Source of the DNA: Mesorhizobium sp. L-8-3
GTDB lineage: Bacteria; Pseudomonadota; Alphaproteobacteria; Rhizobiales; Rhizobiaceae
Assembly: GCF_016756615.1 (NCBI RefSeq)
Contig: NZ_AP023262.1
Location: 7,565,501 to 7,629,500 of the forward strand
DNA: 64,000 bases
Reading direction: 5' to 3'
The position numbers and the translations under genes were made by a program. Positions 33,947-43,296 of the stretch are shown here, piece by piece. The notes under the pieces were generated by a model that saw only the letters and a program-made list of their open reading frames with translations, did no database searches and was not told the DNA's origin. Within the stretch, counting starts at the first letter, position 1; the number at the start of each line of letters is the position of its first letter.

Positions 33947-34870
33947 TCACAGGTCACGCAGCCTTACGATCGCATCCGCGCAGGCAATTTCCAGCTCGCG
34001 CACGGGTTCGGAGGCCTCGAGTTCTTCGCGGACGATCATGCCGATGCTCACCTCGCGCGGCACCAGATCGACCGGCACCGGAACAAGCCGGGGCGAACTC
34101 GCCGCCTGCGTGATCGGTTCGGGCAGCAGCGACAGGTAGTCGCTGCGCTGGAGCGTGGCGAGCGTCGTGTTGAGGCTGTCGCAGACCAGCCCGATATCGG
34201 GCGAATGGCCGAGCCGCTCATGCACCGCGTGAATGGTCAGTTCCCGGTAGACCGAATACTCCGTATAGACCAGCCAGGGATACTCCAGCGCCGTCTCGGA
34301 GCGTATCCGTCCTTCGGCGTTGGTGCGCGCGAAGATCGGGTGGCCCTCGCGCGCCACGACGAGGTTGTTCACGACCCCCAGCGGTTTCTGGATCAGGCGC
34401 GGGTGCCGCGTTTCCTGACCCGTTCCAGACAGGATCACGTCCAGCCTTCCCTCGCTGAGATCCCGGTAGGAATCGGTCGGATGCGCACGGTGGATTTCGA
34501 ACACCACATGCGGAAAGCGCTTTTGCATGTCCAGCATGACGACAGGCAGGATCACCGACCGCCAGACGGGCCCGGCTCCGATCCGCAGGTTGATCGTCGT
34601 CGCGTTCGCCTCTGTGCGGAGTTCCTGGTCGGTCAGCTCCCACTGTCGCATAAGGCGCAGGGACGCCGACAGGACCTTCTGCCCGAACAGCGTTGGCCGC
34701 ACGCCTCTTGCGTGGCGCTCGACCAGCGATTGTCCGAAATACTGCTCGAGCTGGATCAGTGAGCGCGACAGGGCCGGCTGGGTCACGTGCAGCCGCTCGG
34801 CGGCGCGCCGCAGGCTGCCCTCCTCGATGATGGCTTGCAGGCGGAACAGGTGGGTGATCTGGTCGAGCAT
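33947..34870 (-). CDS. LysR family transcriptional regulator
   Basis: A 307-residue LysR-type regulator: HTH in residues 1-60 (FRLQAIIEEGSLRRAAERLH, VTQPALSRSLIQLE) and a two-lobed effector-binding domain. The ATG at 34870 gives the classic few residues before the HTH; ATG 34912 in the same frame is possible but no better placed for a ribosome site. It is divergent from the permease operon at 35015 and convergent with the binding-protein gene, a position from which LysR proteins usually control the adjacent divergent operon. The effector is probably a product of sulfated glycoside breakdown (inference). Confidence 0.85.
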   Translation of the reverse strand: MLDQITHLFRLQAIIEEGSLRRAAERLHVTQPALSRSLIQLEQYFGQSLVERHARGVRPTLFGQKVLSASLRLMRQWELTDQELRTEANATTINLRIGAGPVWRSVILPVVMLDMQKRFPHVVFEIHRAHPTDSYRDLSEGRLDVILSGTGQETRHPRLIQKPLGVVNNLVVAREGHPIFARTNAEGRIRSETALEYPWLVYTEYSVYRELTIHAVHERLGHSPDIGLVCDSLNTTLATLQRSDYLSLLPEPITQAASSPRLVPVPVDLVPREVSIGMIVREELEASEPVRELEIACADAIVRLRDL

Positions 34871-35014
34871 CGAGCGATAAGGCCAGCGTATTGCTGAAAG
34901 TTCTATTTGCATTATTCGCGCATGGCAACGTCGGCTAGATTGGGTTCGACGGGTGAGCGGGAGGAACGGTTGCCCGTACGATGGGAACGTCATGTTCCCG
35001 GCAGGAGGAGACCG

Positions 35015-35956
35015 ATGCTTCGCTATCTGAGCCGCCGGATCGCATCAGGCGTGTTCCTGCTCTTCGCAATCTCGCTGCTGACCTTCGCGCTGATGTTCGG
35101 CTCGACCGACAACGTCGCCCGCAATCTGCTCGGCGAAAGCGCGACCGCCGAGCAGGTCGCCGCCCTCAACAGCGAACTCGGGCTCGACCGTCCGCTGTCG
35201 ACCCAATATCTCGACTGGCTGCGCAACGCCGTACGCGGCGACCTCGGCAAGTCCTGGACGTCCAACTCCAGGGTGAGCGAGGAACTGCAGCGTCGGATGC
35301 CGGTGACGCTGTCGATCGTCTTCGTCACCGTGACTGTGATGGCCCTGCTTTCGGCGGTCCTGGGCATCACCGCCGCCGTGCGCGGCGGCTGGGCCGACCG
35401 CCTGATCCAGGTCGGCAGCGTCGTCGGTTTCGCGATGCCGAATTTCTGGCTGGCGCTGATCCTCGTCATCTTCTTCGCCATCAACCTGAGATGGCTGCCG
35501 GCGACCGGATACGTCTCCTTCAGTTCCTCGCCGGCGTCATGGGCGGCATCGCTGGTCCTGCCCGTTGCGGCGCTTGCCTTTTCCGGCATCGCCTCGTCGT
35601 CGCAGCAGGTGCGCGGCGCCGTGATCGACGCGCTCCGGCAGGATTACGTGCGCACCTTGCGCGCCCGCGGCGTCAGCGCCGGCTCGATCCTCTTCCGCCA
35701 TGCTTTGAGAAACGCCATGCCGGCCGCGCTGACCGTGCTTTCGGTGCAGTTCATCGCCTTGCTCGGCGGCGCGGCGATCATCGAGCGCGTCTTCGCCATC
35801 CCGGGACTCGGCTCGCTGACGGTTGCCTCGGCCTTGGCTGGCGACGTGCCGGTGCTGATGGGGATCGTTGTCAACCTCATCGTCATGGTCATCATCGTCA
35901 ACATCCTGATCGACGTCATCAACGCGTGGGTCAATCCGAAGGTGCGCATGTCATGA
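35015..35956 (+). CDS. ABC transporter permease (DppB-like)
   Basis: A 313-residue inner-membrane permease with six predicted helices. It opens with the family signature MLRYLSRRIASGVFLLFAIS, and the EAA loop appears as RQDYVRTLRARGVSAGSILF. GGAGGAG lies 4 bases before the ATG at 35015; an in-frame longer version is unsupported. It overlaps the next gene by ATGA. Together with the fused permease-ATPase and the second ATPase it forms an importer for the binding protein at 32.4 kb. Confidence 0.92.
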   Translation: MLRYLSRRIASGVFLLFAISLLTFALMFGSTDNVARNLLGESATAEQVAALNSELGLDRPLSTQYLDWLRNAVRGDLGKSWTSNSRVSEELQRRMPVTLSIVFVTVTVMALLSAVLGITAAVRGGWADRLIQVGSVVGFAMPNFWLALILVIFFAINLRWLPATGYVSFSSSPASWAASLVLPVAALAFSGIASSSQQVRGAVIDALRQDYVRTLRARGVSAGSILFRHALRNAMPAALTVLSVQFIALLGGAAIIERVFAIPGLGSLTVASALAGDVPVLMGIVVNLIVMVIIVNILIDVINAWVNPKVRMS

Positions 35957-37725
35957 CCGACGTCAACTCAGTCCAGGCGCCGGTCCTGGCCGCGCCGGTC
36001 CGCGAGCATTTCCTCCGCTCGGTGCTGAAGAACCCGCTCGGCCTGCTAGCTCTCGTTCTGCTGGCGATCGTCATCCTCGCCGCGACCTTCGCGCCGCTGA
36101 TCGCGCCCAACGACCCCACGGCGGTGAAAATCTTCAAGGTCAACGCCCCGCCCGGCGACGGTTACCTGCTCGGCGGAGACGGCTCGGGCCGCGACATCTT
36201 CAGCCGCCTGATCTTCGGCGCCCGCAACACGCTGATCGGGGCTATCATCGCCGTTATCGTATCCTGCGCGATCGGCGTCACGACCGGGCTGTTCGCCGGA
36301 TACTACGGCCGCCGCCTCGATCTCGTCGCGAGCTGGATCTTCGATGCGTTGATGGCACTGCCGGCCATCATCGTGCTGCTCGCCCTCTACCAGTCGCTCG
36401 GTTCTTCGATGCATCTGTCGATGGTCGTCTTCGGCGTGCTGCTTTCGCCCGGCTTCTTCCGCTTGACGCGCAACCTCGTGCAGGGCGTCAGGAACGAGCT
36501 CTACATCGATGCCGCGCGCGTTTCGGGATTGAGCGACCTCAGGATCATCGTCCGCCACATCCTGCTGGTGGTGCGGGCCCCGGTGATCATCCAGATTTCC
36601 ATCGTCTCCGGCGTCGCCATCGTGATCCAGGCCGGCCTGGAGTTCCTTGGGCTCGGCGACCCTTCGGTGCCGACCTGGGGCGGCATGCTGCAGGATGCCT
36701 TCGCCAACATGTATCTGGCCCCGCTGTCGCTGATGTGGCCGGGCGTGGCGATCGGCGTGACCGTGGCGTCCTTCGTGCTGCTCGCCAACGCGATCCGCGA
36801 TCGTCTTCAATCGGGCGGAACCACGCCCTCGCGCGCCCCGCGTCCCGATGGTCCTTCCGCCGCAGCGGACCGGGCAAGGCCGCCGACTGACGCCGACATC
36901 GTGCTCGACGTGCGCGACCTCGCTGTCGGCTATCCCGACGGCGGCGCCTGGCGCGAGGTCGTCAGCGGCGTCTCTCTCGAGGTCCGCAGGGGCGAGGTGC
37001 TCGGCCTCGTCGGCGAATCCGGCTCGGGCAAGACCCAGACCGCGTTCGCCATACTGGGCCTCTTGTCGGCCGGCGGCCGTATCCTGCGGGGATCCATCTT
37101 TTTCGACGGCAAGGACCTGGCCCGACTGCCCGAGTCGGAGCTGCGCATATTGCGCGGCCGCCGGATCGCCTACGTACCGCAGGAGCCGATGTCGAACCTC
37201 GATCCCTCGTTCCGGATCGGTTTCCAGCTCGTAGAGCCGATGATGACCGTGCTCGGCATTTCCCGCGCCGAAGCGAAGCGGCGGGCGCTCGACCTCCTGG
37301 CTCGCGTCGGCCTGCCCAACCCTCAGCGCACCTTCCGCTCCTACCCGCACGAGATTTCGGGCGGCATGGCGCAGCGCGTGCTGATCGCAGGCGCGATCTC
37401 GTGCAACCCGGACCTGCTGATCGCCGACGAACCGACCACCGCGCTCGACGTGACGGTCCAGGCCGAGGTGCTGGAGCTGCTGCGCAGCCTCAAGGACGAG
37501 TTCAACATGTCGATGATCCTGGTCACTCACAATTTCGGTGTCGTCGCCGACAGCTGCGACCGCGTCGCGGTGATGAAGGACGGCAAGGTGGTGGAAACCA
37601 ACGACGTCCGCGACCTCTTCGCCAGCCCGAGGCACGACTACACCCGGATGCTGCTCGGTTCGGTGCTGGAGGACGGGACGACGCGCGTCTATCGCGAACC
37701 GGCCATGGAAGGGGTGCCGGCATGA
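35953..37725 (+). CDS. Fused ABC permease (DppC-like) and ATP-binding protein (DppD-like)
   Basis: A 590-residue fusion. Residues 1-285 are a DppC-type permease (GYLLGGDGSGRDIFSRLIFG, EAA loop YIDAARVSGLSDLRIIVRH). After a 30-residue Pro/Ser/Arg-rich linker, residues about 315-590 are a full ATPase: Walker A GESGSGKT, signature ISGGMAQRVLIAGAI, Walker B LLIADEPTTALD, and the family 5 C-terminal HDYTRMLLGSV. In most oligopeptide importers these are two genes. There is no internal start or stop that would restore the split. The gene overlaps both neighbours by four bases, so stoichiometry is set by coupling. Confidence 0.92.
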   Translation: MTDVNSVQAPVLAAPVREHFLRSVLKNPLGLLALVLLAIVILAATFAPLIAPNDPTAVKIFKVNAPPGDGYLLGGDGSGRDIFSRLIFGARNTLIGAIIAVIVSCAIGVTTGLFAGYYGRRLDLVASWIFDALMALPAIIVLLALYQSLGSSMHLSMVVFGVLLSPGFFRLTRNLVQGVRNELYIDAARVSGLSDLRIIVRHILLVVRAPVIIQISIVSGVAIVIQAGLEFLGLGDPSVPTWGGMLQDAFANMYLAPLSLMWPGVAIGVTVASFVLLANAIRDRLQSGGTTPSRAPRPDGPSAAADRARPPTDADIVLDVRDLAVGYPDGGAWREVVSGVSLEVRRGEVLGLVGESGSGKTQTAFAILGLLSAGGRILRGSIFFDGKDLARLPESELRILRGRRIAYVPQEPMSNLDPSFRIGFQLVEPMMTVLGISRAEAKRRALDLLARVGLPNPQRTFRSYPHEISGGMAQRVLIAGAISCNPDLLIADEPTTALDVTVQAEVLELLRSLKDEFNMSMILVTHNFGVVADSCDRVAVMKDGKVVETNDVRDLFASPRHDYTRMLLGSVLEDGTTRVYREPAMEGVPA

Positions 37726-38537
37726 CCGGCCCGATCCTTGTCGACTGCCGTGGCGTGAACGTCCGCTTCGGCACCCATCATGTGCTCAAGGACGTCAACC
37801 TGACGGTACGCCACGGCGAGACGGTGGGGCTGGTGGGAGAGAGCGGCTCGGGGAAGACGACGCTGGGCCGCGCGATCCTCGGCATCGGCCCGGTCAGTTC
37901 GGGCAGCATCCGTTTTGCGGGCGAGGAGATCGCCGGCGTCGCGCCGCGTGACCGCAAGACGGCGGGGGCGCAGATCCAGGCCGTTTTCCAGGACCCCTAT
38001 ACCTCGCTCAATCCGGCCATGACGATCGAGGACATCCTGATCGAGCCGATCGTCGCCCGCGGACAGGCCTCCCGCGAGGAGGCGCGGCGACGGGTGCGCG
38101 GCCTGCTCGACCAGGTTGCGCTCCCGGCCGACGCAGCCCACCGCTTCCCGCGCGAATTCTCCGGCGGCCAGCGCCAGCGGGTGGCGATCGCCCGCGCGCT
38201 CGCGCTGTCGCCGCGCCTCATCGTCTGCGACGAGCCGGTCTCGGCGCTCGACCTGTCGACCCAGGCGCGGGTGATGCAGCTCTTCATCGAGATCCAGGAG
38301 CGCACCGGCGTCGCCTATCTGTTCGTCTCGCACGACCTCGCGGTCGTCCGCCACATCTCGCACCGCGTCGCGGTGATGCGGAACGGCGAAATCGTCGAGT
38401 TCGGCGAGTGCGACCAGGTCACCGCGCGGCCCGGCCACGACTACACGCGGCGTCTCCTGCTCGCGGCGCCCGTCGCCGACCCCGTCCGGCAGGCGGCTCG
38501 CCGCGCCGAATTCCTTGCACTGGCAGCAGAGGCCTGA
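37722..38537 (+). CDS. ABC transporter ATP-binding protein (DppF-like)
   Basis: A 271-residue ATPase with Walker A GESGSGKTT near residue 39, Q-loop QAVFQDPYTSLNPAMTI, signature FSGGQRQRVAIARAL and Walker B LIVCDEPVSALD. It is the second nucleotide-binding subunit beside the fused permease-ATPase. Its ATG lies in the ATGA overlap with the upstream gene, and the sulfatase start codon follows its stop with no gap, so importer and sulfatase are one transcript. The C-terminus includes the usual HDYTRRLLLAAP tail of oligopeptide-type ATPases. Confidence 0.92.
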   Translation: MTGPILVDCRGVNVRFGTHHVLKDVNLTVRHGETVGLVGESGSGKTTLGRAILGIGPVSSGSIRFAGEEIAGVAPRDRKTAGAQIQAVFQDPYTSLNPAMTIEDILIEPIVARGQASREEARRRVRGLLDQVALPADAAHRFPREFSGGQRQRVAIARALALSPRLIVCDEPVSALDLSTQARVMQLFIEIQERTGVAYLFVSHDLAVVRHISHRVAVMRNGEIVEFGECDQVTARPGHDYTRRLLLAAPVADPVRQAARRAEFLALAAEA

Positions 38538-40298
38538 ATGATGCGCGCCATCGTCCTGATGTTCGACAGCCTTAACCGGCGAATGCTGCCGCCCTATGGC
38601 GACACGACGACCCATGCCCCCAATTTCGCCCGCCTCGCCGAGCGCACCGCCGTCTTCGACAACTGCTACGCCGGCTCGATGCCGTGCATGCCGGCGCGCC
38701 GCGAACTGCACACCGGCCGCTACAACTTCCTCCACCGCTCGTGGAGCCCGCTGGAGCCGTTCGACGACAGCGTGCCGGAAATGCTGCGCAAGGCCGGCGT
38801 CTATACGCATCTGGCGACGGACCACCAGCACTACTGGGAGGACGGCGGCGCGACCTACCACAACCGCTTCTCCTCCTACGAATTCTTCCGCGGCCAGGAG
38901 GGCGATCTCTGGAAGGGTGAGGTCGAGGGCGTCGACCGTCGCAATCTCGCCAACTTCGCCTACCGGATGCTCCATCAGGACGAAGTGAACCGGAAACACC
39001 TTTCCGACGAGGCCGATCACCCGCAGACCAGGACGTTCGACGCCGGGCTGGAATTCGTCTCGACCAATGCGGATCAGGACAAGTGGATGATCCAGATCGA
39101 GACCTTCGATCCGCACGAACCCTTCTTCAGCTACGCACGCTGGCACGCGCTCTATCCCGATACAGGCGAGGACTTCGACTGGCCGCCCTACGCCCGCGTC
39201 ACCGAGGACGAGGCCAAGGTCGGACAGGCGCGCAACCGCTATCTGGCGCTCTTATCGATGTGCGACGCCAATCTCGGCCGGCTGCTCGACCTGATGGATG
39301 AGAAGGACATGTGGAAGGACACGATGCTGATCGTGTGCACCGACCACGGCTACATGCTGGGAGAGAAGGGCTGGTGGGCCAAATCGGTCATGCCCTGGTA
39401 CGACGAGACGATCCACACGCCACTCTTCGTCTGGGATCCGCGCAGCAGGGTTCGGGGAAAGCGGCGCAAGGCGCTGGTCCAGACCATCGACATCGGCCCC
39501 ACCTTGCTCGACCTGTTCGGCCTGTCTCCGACCCGGGACATGCAGGGCCGGCCGCTGGCCGGCACGGTGGCCGAAGACAGCCCGGTGCGCCAGGCGGGCA
39601 TGTTCGGCATCTTCGGCAGCCATGTCAGCGTCACCGATGGCCGCTACGTCTATATGCGCGGTTCGGTTCGGCCCGACAACACGCCGCTGTTCGAACACAC
39701 GCTGATGCCGGCGCACATGCGCGCGCTGTTCTCGCCGCTGGAATTGGCCCGCGCCGAACTCGCTCCGCCCTTCTCCTTCACCAAGGGAGCTCCGGTCCTG
39801 AAGATACCGGCATGGGCGATGGGCACGCCGTGGAGCTACGGCACCCTGCTCTATGACCTGGAGACCGATCCCGCGCAGGAGCGGCCGCTCAATGATCCCG
39901 AGCTCGAGCTGCGCATGGCCTCGATGCTGGTCGCACTGATGCGCGGCAACGACGCGCCGCCGGAACAATACGAGCGGCTCGGCCTGCCCGTCGACGGCGA
40001 GGTCGGCCGGGAGCATTTACTGATCGAGAGCCAGTGGGCGCAGGTGCAGGAGGGGCAGCGGCCGGCGCTGAGGGCGAGCGATTTTCCCGACGGCGCCCGC
40101 GTGGCGACCATGACCGTCGCCGAGCTGATGAAGACGCCGGTGCGCGAACTGGTCGAGGGCGCCCTGCCCCGGCCGGCGAATGACCTGTTCGCCTTCATGC
40201 TCGCCGGCAAGACGCTGGTCGAGATCGCTGCCAACCACCCGGACCTTACCAGGGAGCGCCTGGAGCAGATCGAGCGCGAACTTGCGGAGATCGAATGA
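38538..40298 (+). CDS. Sulfatase family protein with CxPxR motif
   Basis: A 586-residue sulfatase of the alkaline phosphatase superfamily. MFDSLNRRMLPPYGD provides the first metal ligand; the modification motif is Cys50-Met-Pro-Ala-Arg54 in GSMPCMPARRELHTGR, a CxPxR variant with Ala in place of the usual Ser; CTDHGYMLGEKGWW has the Asp-His metal site. It lacks a signal peptide. It shares little with the sulfatase at 30.3 kb and so probably acts on another linkage. The start is directly after the ATPase stop (two adjacent ATGs), meaning import and desulfation are co-produced. Confidence 0.92.
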   Translation: MMRAIVLMFDSLNRRMLPPYGDTTTHAPNFARLAERTAVFDNCYAGSMPCMPARRELHTGRYNFLHRSWSPLEPFDDSVPEMLRKAGVYTHLATDHQHYWEDGGATYHNRFSSYEFFRGQEGDLWKGEVEGVDRRNLANFAYRMLHQDEVNRKHLSDEADHPQTRTFDAGLEFVSTNADQDKWMIQIETFDPHEPFFSYARWHALYPDTGEDFDWPPYARVTEDEAKVGQARNRYLALLSMCDANLGRLLDLMDEKDMWKDTMLIVCTDHGYMLGEKGWWAKSVMPWYDETIHTPLFVWDPRSRVRGKRRKALVQTIDIGPTLLDLFGLSPTRDMQGRPLAGTVAEDSPVRQAGMFGIFGSHVSVTDGRYVYMRGSVRPDNTPLFEHTLMPAHMRALFSPLELARAELAPPFSFTKGAPVLKIPAWAMGTPWSYGTLLYDLETDPAQERPLNDPELELRMASMLVALMRGNDAPPEQYERLGLPVDGEVGREHLLIESQWAQVQEGQRPALRASDFPDGARVATMTVAELMKTPVRELVEGALPRPANDLFAFMLAGKTLVEIAANHPDLTRERLEQIERELAEIE

Positions 40299-40558
40299 CA
40301 ATGACGCAGACACGAGACCCAGTCGCAACCGACAGGACTGAACGCAAGGCACAACCCGATCCGTCCGGAAACCGGGTCGCGTCGATCGTCCGCCGTTTGC
40401 TTCAGCTTCCCGACCGGTATGATCCGGCCCGGCATTATATGCGCGGGCCCGGTCCCGCATCCCGACGAAAGAGCGACGCCGAACGGACTGTCGAGCGTCA
40501 GGCCGGCGCGCCTGCCGCCAACGCCGCGAAGAGAGCCCGAGAATATCATGAAGACTGA
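40295..40558 (+). CDS. Possible small protein after the sulfatase gene
   Basis: An 87-codon frame starts in an ATGA overlap with the sulfatase stop and ends 11 bases inside the beta-glucosidase start region. The product is Arg/Ala/Asp-rich (YDPARHYMRGPGPASRRKSD) with no domain or membrane helix. The overlap and direction favour coding; the composition, which resembles random reading of GC-rich DNA, argues against. If not a gene, it is a 250-base spacer. Confidence 0.25.
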   Translation: MTMTQTRDPVATDRTERKAQPDPSGNRVASIVRRLLQLPDRYDPARHYMRGPGPASRRKSDAERTVERQAGAPAANAAKRAREYHED

Positions 40559-43037
40559 AGGACGGCCGCACGGCCGCGATGACATGCAGAAGAAACCGAC
40601 CGAGGCCGAGAAACTCGTCAACCAACTGACGCTCGAGGAGCAGGTGTCGCTCCTGTCGGGCGAGGACTTCTGGTCGCTGCCGGCCATTCCGCGCCTCGGC
40701 GTCGGCAAGCTGCGGGTCACCGACGGGCCGAACGGAGCGCGCGGCGGCGGATCGCTGGTCGGGGGCGTCAAGTCGGCGGCCTTTCCGGTCGGCATCGCGT
40801 TGGGCGCGACATGGGACGCCGCGCTCGTCGAAGAGGTCGGCGCGTCGCTCGCCGAAGAGGTCAAGTCGAAGGGTGCGCACGTCCTGCTCGCACCGACGGT
40901 GAACATTCACCGTTCGGTGACCAACGGACGCAACTTCGAGTGCTATTCGGAGGATCCCGAACTCTCCGCAGCGCTGGCCGTCGCCTATATTCGCGGCCTG
41001 CAGGGCAAGGGCGTCGCGGCCACGATCAAGCACTTCGCCGGCAACGAGTCCGAGATCGAGCGGACCACCATGGACTCGGTCATCGACGAGCGTTCCCTGC
41101 GCGAGGTCTACCTGCGGCCGTTCGAGGCCGCCGTGAAGGAAGGCGGAACATGGGCGGTGATGTCGTCCTATAACCGGCTCAACGGCACCTACACCGCCGA
41201 GAACGGCTGGCTGCTGACCGACGTGTTGCGCGGCGACTGGGGCTTCGACGGCGCGGTGATGTCGGACTGGTTCGGCTCGCACTCGACCGCGCCGACGGTC
41301 AATGCCGGGCTCGACATCGAGATGCCGGGACCGCCCCGCGACCGGGGCGCGGCGCTGGTCGCCGCCGTCGAGGTGGGCGAGGTTGGTCGCGACACGGTGC
41401 GCAAACGGGCCCTGAACGTGCTGGGGCTGATGGAGCGGACCGGTGCCCTGCATGACCAGCGTCCACACCAGGAGCGCGCCGACGATCGGCCCGAGACGCG
41501 CGAACTGATCCGCCGCGCCGGCGCGGCCGGCATGGTGCTGCTCAAGAACGACGGCATGCTGCCGCTGTCCGAGCCCAGGGGCACCATCGCGGTCATTGGT
41601 CCCAATGCGCAGGTCGCGCAGATCATGGGCGGCGGCTCGGCGCAGCTCAATCCTCACTACGCCGTCAGCCCCTGGGACGGGCTGGTCGCGCGCCTCGGCG
41701 GCGAGCGGCTGGTCCACGAACAGGGATGCACCAACCACCGCTGGGAGCCGCTGTGGACGGGCGATCTCACCGTCGAGTTCTTCGCCGGCCGGGACTTCGG
41801 CGCTGCACCCGCGCATGTCGAACCGATGAATGCGGCGACCGCCTTCTGGATCCCTCCGATCGCCGGCGGCAAGGTGCAGGCCGACAGTTTCGCGGCGCGC
41901 ATTTCCGGCGCCTACACGCCGGAACAGTCGGGCACCCACCGCTTCGGCGTGACGGCGGCCGGTTACGCGCGGCTCTACGTCGACGGCGGGCTCGTCGCGG
42001 ATGCCTGGGAAGGCTGGACGAAGGGACGGACCTTCTTCGAGGAGGGTTGCGACGAGGTCGTGGGCGAGGCCGTGCTCGAAGCGGGCCGCCCGGTCGAAGT
42101 CGTGGTCGAGTTCGCCTCGAAGCGTGCGGACAACCTGCGCTTCTCGGCACTGCGCGTCGGCGTCGGCCGTCCGCTCGGCGACGCCGACATCGCGCGGGCG
42201 GCCGAGGCGGCGGCGCAGGCCGAGACCGCGCTGGTCTTCGTCGGCCGCTCCGGCGAATGGGACACCGAAGGCAGCGACCTGGAAGGCATCGCGCTGCCGG
42301 GCCGGCAGGACGAACTTGTCGCTGCGGTGCTGAAGGCCAATCCCCGCACGGTCGTGGTCCTCCAGACAGGCGGGCCTGTGGAACTGCCGTGGATGGTCGA
42401 CGCGCCGGCGATCCTGCAGGCATGGTATCCGGGTCAGGAATGCGGCAACGCGATCGCCGACGTCCTGTTCGGCGATGCGGAGCCGGGCGGCCGCCTGCCG
42501 CAGACCTTCCCGAGGCGATGGAGCGACAATCCGACCTGGAGCCAGGATCCGGAAGTCTATCCCGGATCCGGCGGCAAGGTGCGGTACGAGGAAGGCGTCT
42601 TCATCGGCTACCGCCACTACGATCGGTTCGGTCTGGAGCCGTTGTTCCCCTTCGGCCACGGCCTCGGCTACACGAGCTTTGCCCTCTCGGACCTGGATGT
42701 CATCGAGCGCCGCGGCGGTGCGCGCGCGACGGTCAAGGTGATCAACACCGGCAAGAGGCGCGGCAGCACAGTCGTTCAGCTCTACGTCGGCGACCTCGAA
42801 GCTTCGGTGCCGCGGCCGATGAAAGAACTCAAGGCATTCGCGAAAATTGCGCTGGACCCGGGCGAGACACGAGAGTTGGCGTTCGATCTTCCGCCGCGCG
42901 CATTCGCCTTTTTCGACCAGGGGGCGGGCTGCTGGCGCATCGAGGAAGGCACGTTCGAACTGCACGCCGGCTTCTCGGCGACCGATTTGCGACAGTCCGT
43001 GGCGATTTCCAAGCCGCCGGATACGCTTCCACTTTAG
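40548..43037 (+). CDS. Beta-glucosidase, GH3 family with inserted PA14 domain
   Basis: An 829-residue glycoside hydrolase. Order: GH3 N-terminal barrel (1-300) with KHFAGNESEIERTTMDS and nucleophile Asp240 in AVMSDWFGSH; a PA14 carbohydrate-binding insert (about 410-545, GAYTPEQSGTHRFGV, ARLYVDGG); the GH3 C-domain with the acid/base Glu region SGEWDTEGSDLEG (Glu574); and a fibronectin-III-like end (KVINTGKRRGSTVVQLYVGD). No signal peptide is visible, so it acts on imported sugars. ATG 40548 is chosen; ATG 40584 is possible. It is the last gene of the sulfatase/ABC transcript unit and releases the terminal glucose or related sugar from the imported substrate. Confidence 0.92.
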   Translation: MKTEGRPHGRDDMQKKPTEAEKLVNQLTLEEQVSLLSGEDFWSLPAIPRLGVGKLRVTDGPNGARGGGSLVGGVKSAAFPVGIALGATWDAALVEEVGASLAEEVKSKGAHVLLAPTVNIHRSVTNGRNFECYSEDPELSAALAVAYIRGLQGKGVAATIKHFAGNESEIERTTMDSVIDERSLREVYLRPFEAAVKEGGTWAVMSSYNRLNGTYTAENGWLLTDVLRGDWGFDGAVMSDWFGSHSTAPTVNAGLDIEMPGPPRDRGAALVAAVEVGEVGRDTVRKRALNVLGLMERTGALHDQRPHQERADDRPETRELIRRAGAAGMVLLKNDGMLPLSEPRGTIAVIGPNAQVAQIMGGGSAQLNPHYAVSPWDGLVARLGGERLVHEQGCTNHRWEPLWTGDLTVEFFAGRDFGAAPAHVEPMNAATAFWIPPIAGGKVQADSFAARISGAYTPEQSGTHRFGVTAAGYARLYVDGGLVADAWEGWTKGRTFFEEGCDEVVGEAVLEAGRPVEVVVEFASKRADNLRFSALRVGVGRPLGDADIARAAEAAAQAETALVFVGRSGEWDTEGSDLEGIALPGRQDELVAAVLKANPRTVVVLQTGGPVELPWMVDAPAILQAWYPGQECGNAIADVLFGDAEPGGRLPQTFPRRWSDNPTWSQDPEVYPGSGGKVRYEEGVFIGYRHYDRFGLEPLFPFGHGLGYTSFALSDLDVIERRGGARATVKVINTGKRRGSTVVQLYVGDLEASVPRPMKELKAFAKIALDPGETRELAFDLPPRAFAFFDQGAGCWRIEEGTFELHAGFSATDLRQSVAISKPPDTLPL

Positions 43038-43184
43038 CACGACGCTCCGTCGGCCTCGCGCTCGCCTGGCGGATCGAAGTTCAACTCCGGACCGAGGGAT
43101 TTGCGGTCCGACGTTCCTTCGTGATCCGGGCGCGTTGCCGGATCAAAGGACCAGAGCGGATCGCGGCAGAATCCGAAGCGCAAA

Positions 43185-43270
43185 CGGCCGGCGCCTTCAC
43201 AGGGGCCGGCCGCCTTCCGGATGAACTCAAACGAAACGGTCAGGGCGCCGAGCGGGCCGGATGGCAGAAG
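43185..43270 (-). pseudogene. 3' end and terminator of a second merR copy
   Basis: This stretch aligns with the end of the intact merR at 51691-51775: hairpin arms CGGCCGGC/GCCGGCCG at 43185-43192 and 43205-43212, the ACTCAAACGAAACGGTCAGG segment with the stop codon (TCA in plus sense), and a preceding Pro-Ala-Arg codon run. Only the last eight or so codons and the terminator remain. The rest of this copy appears at 45238-45378, so it was split by the intervening GST/DoxX/MarR segment. Confidence 0.65.
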
Positions 43271-43296
43271 GGCGATTCAGCCCCTCTCGGAAAGAG

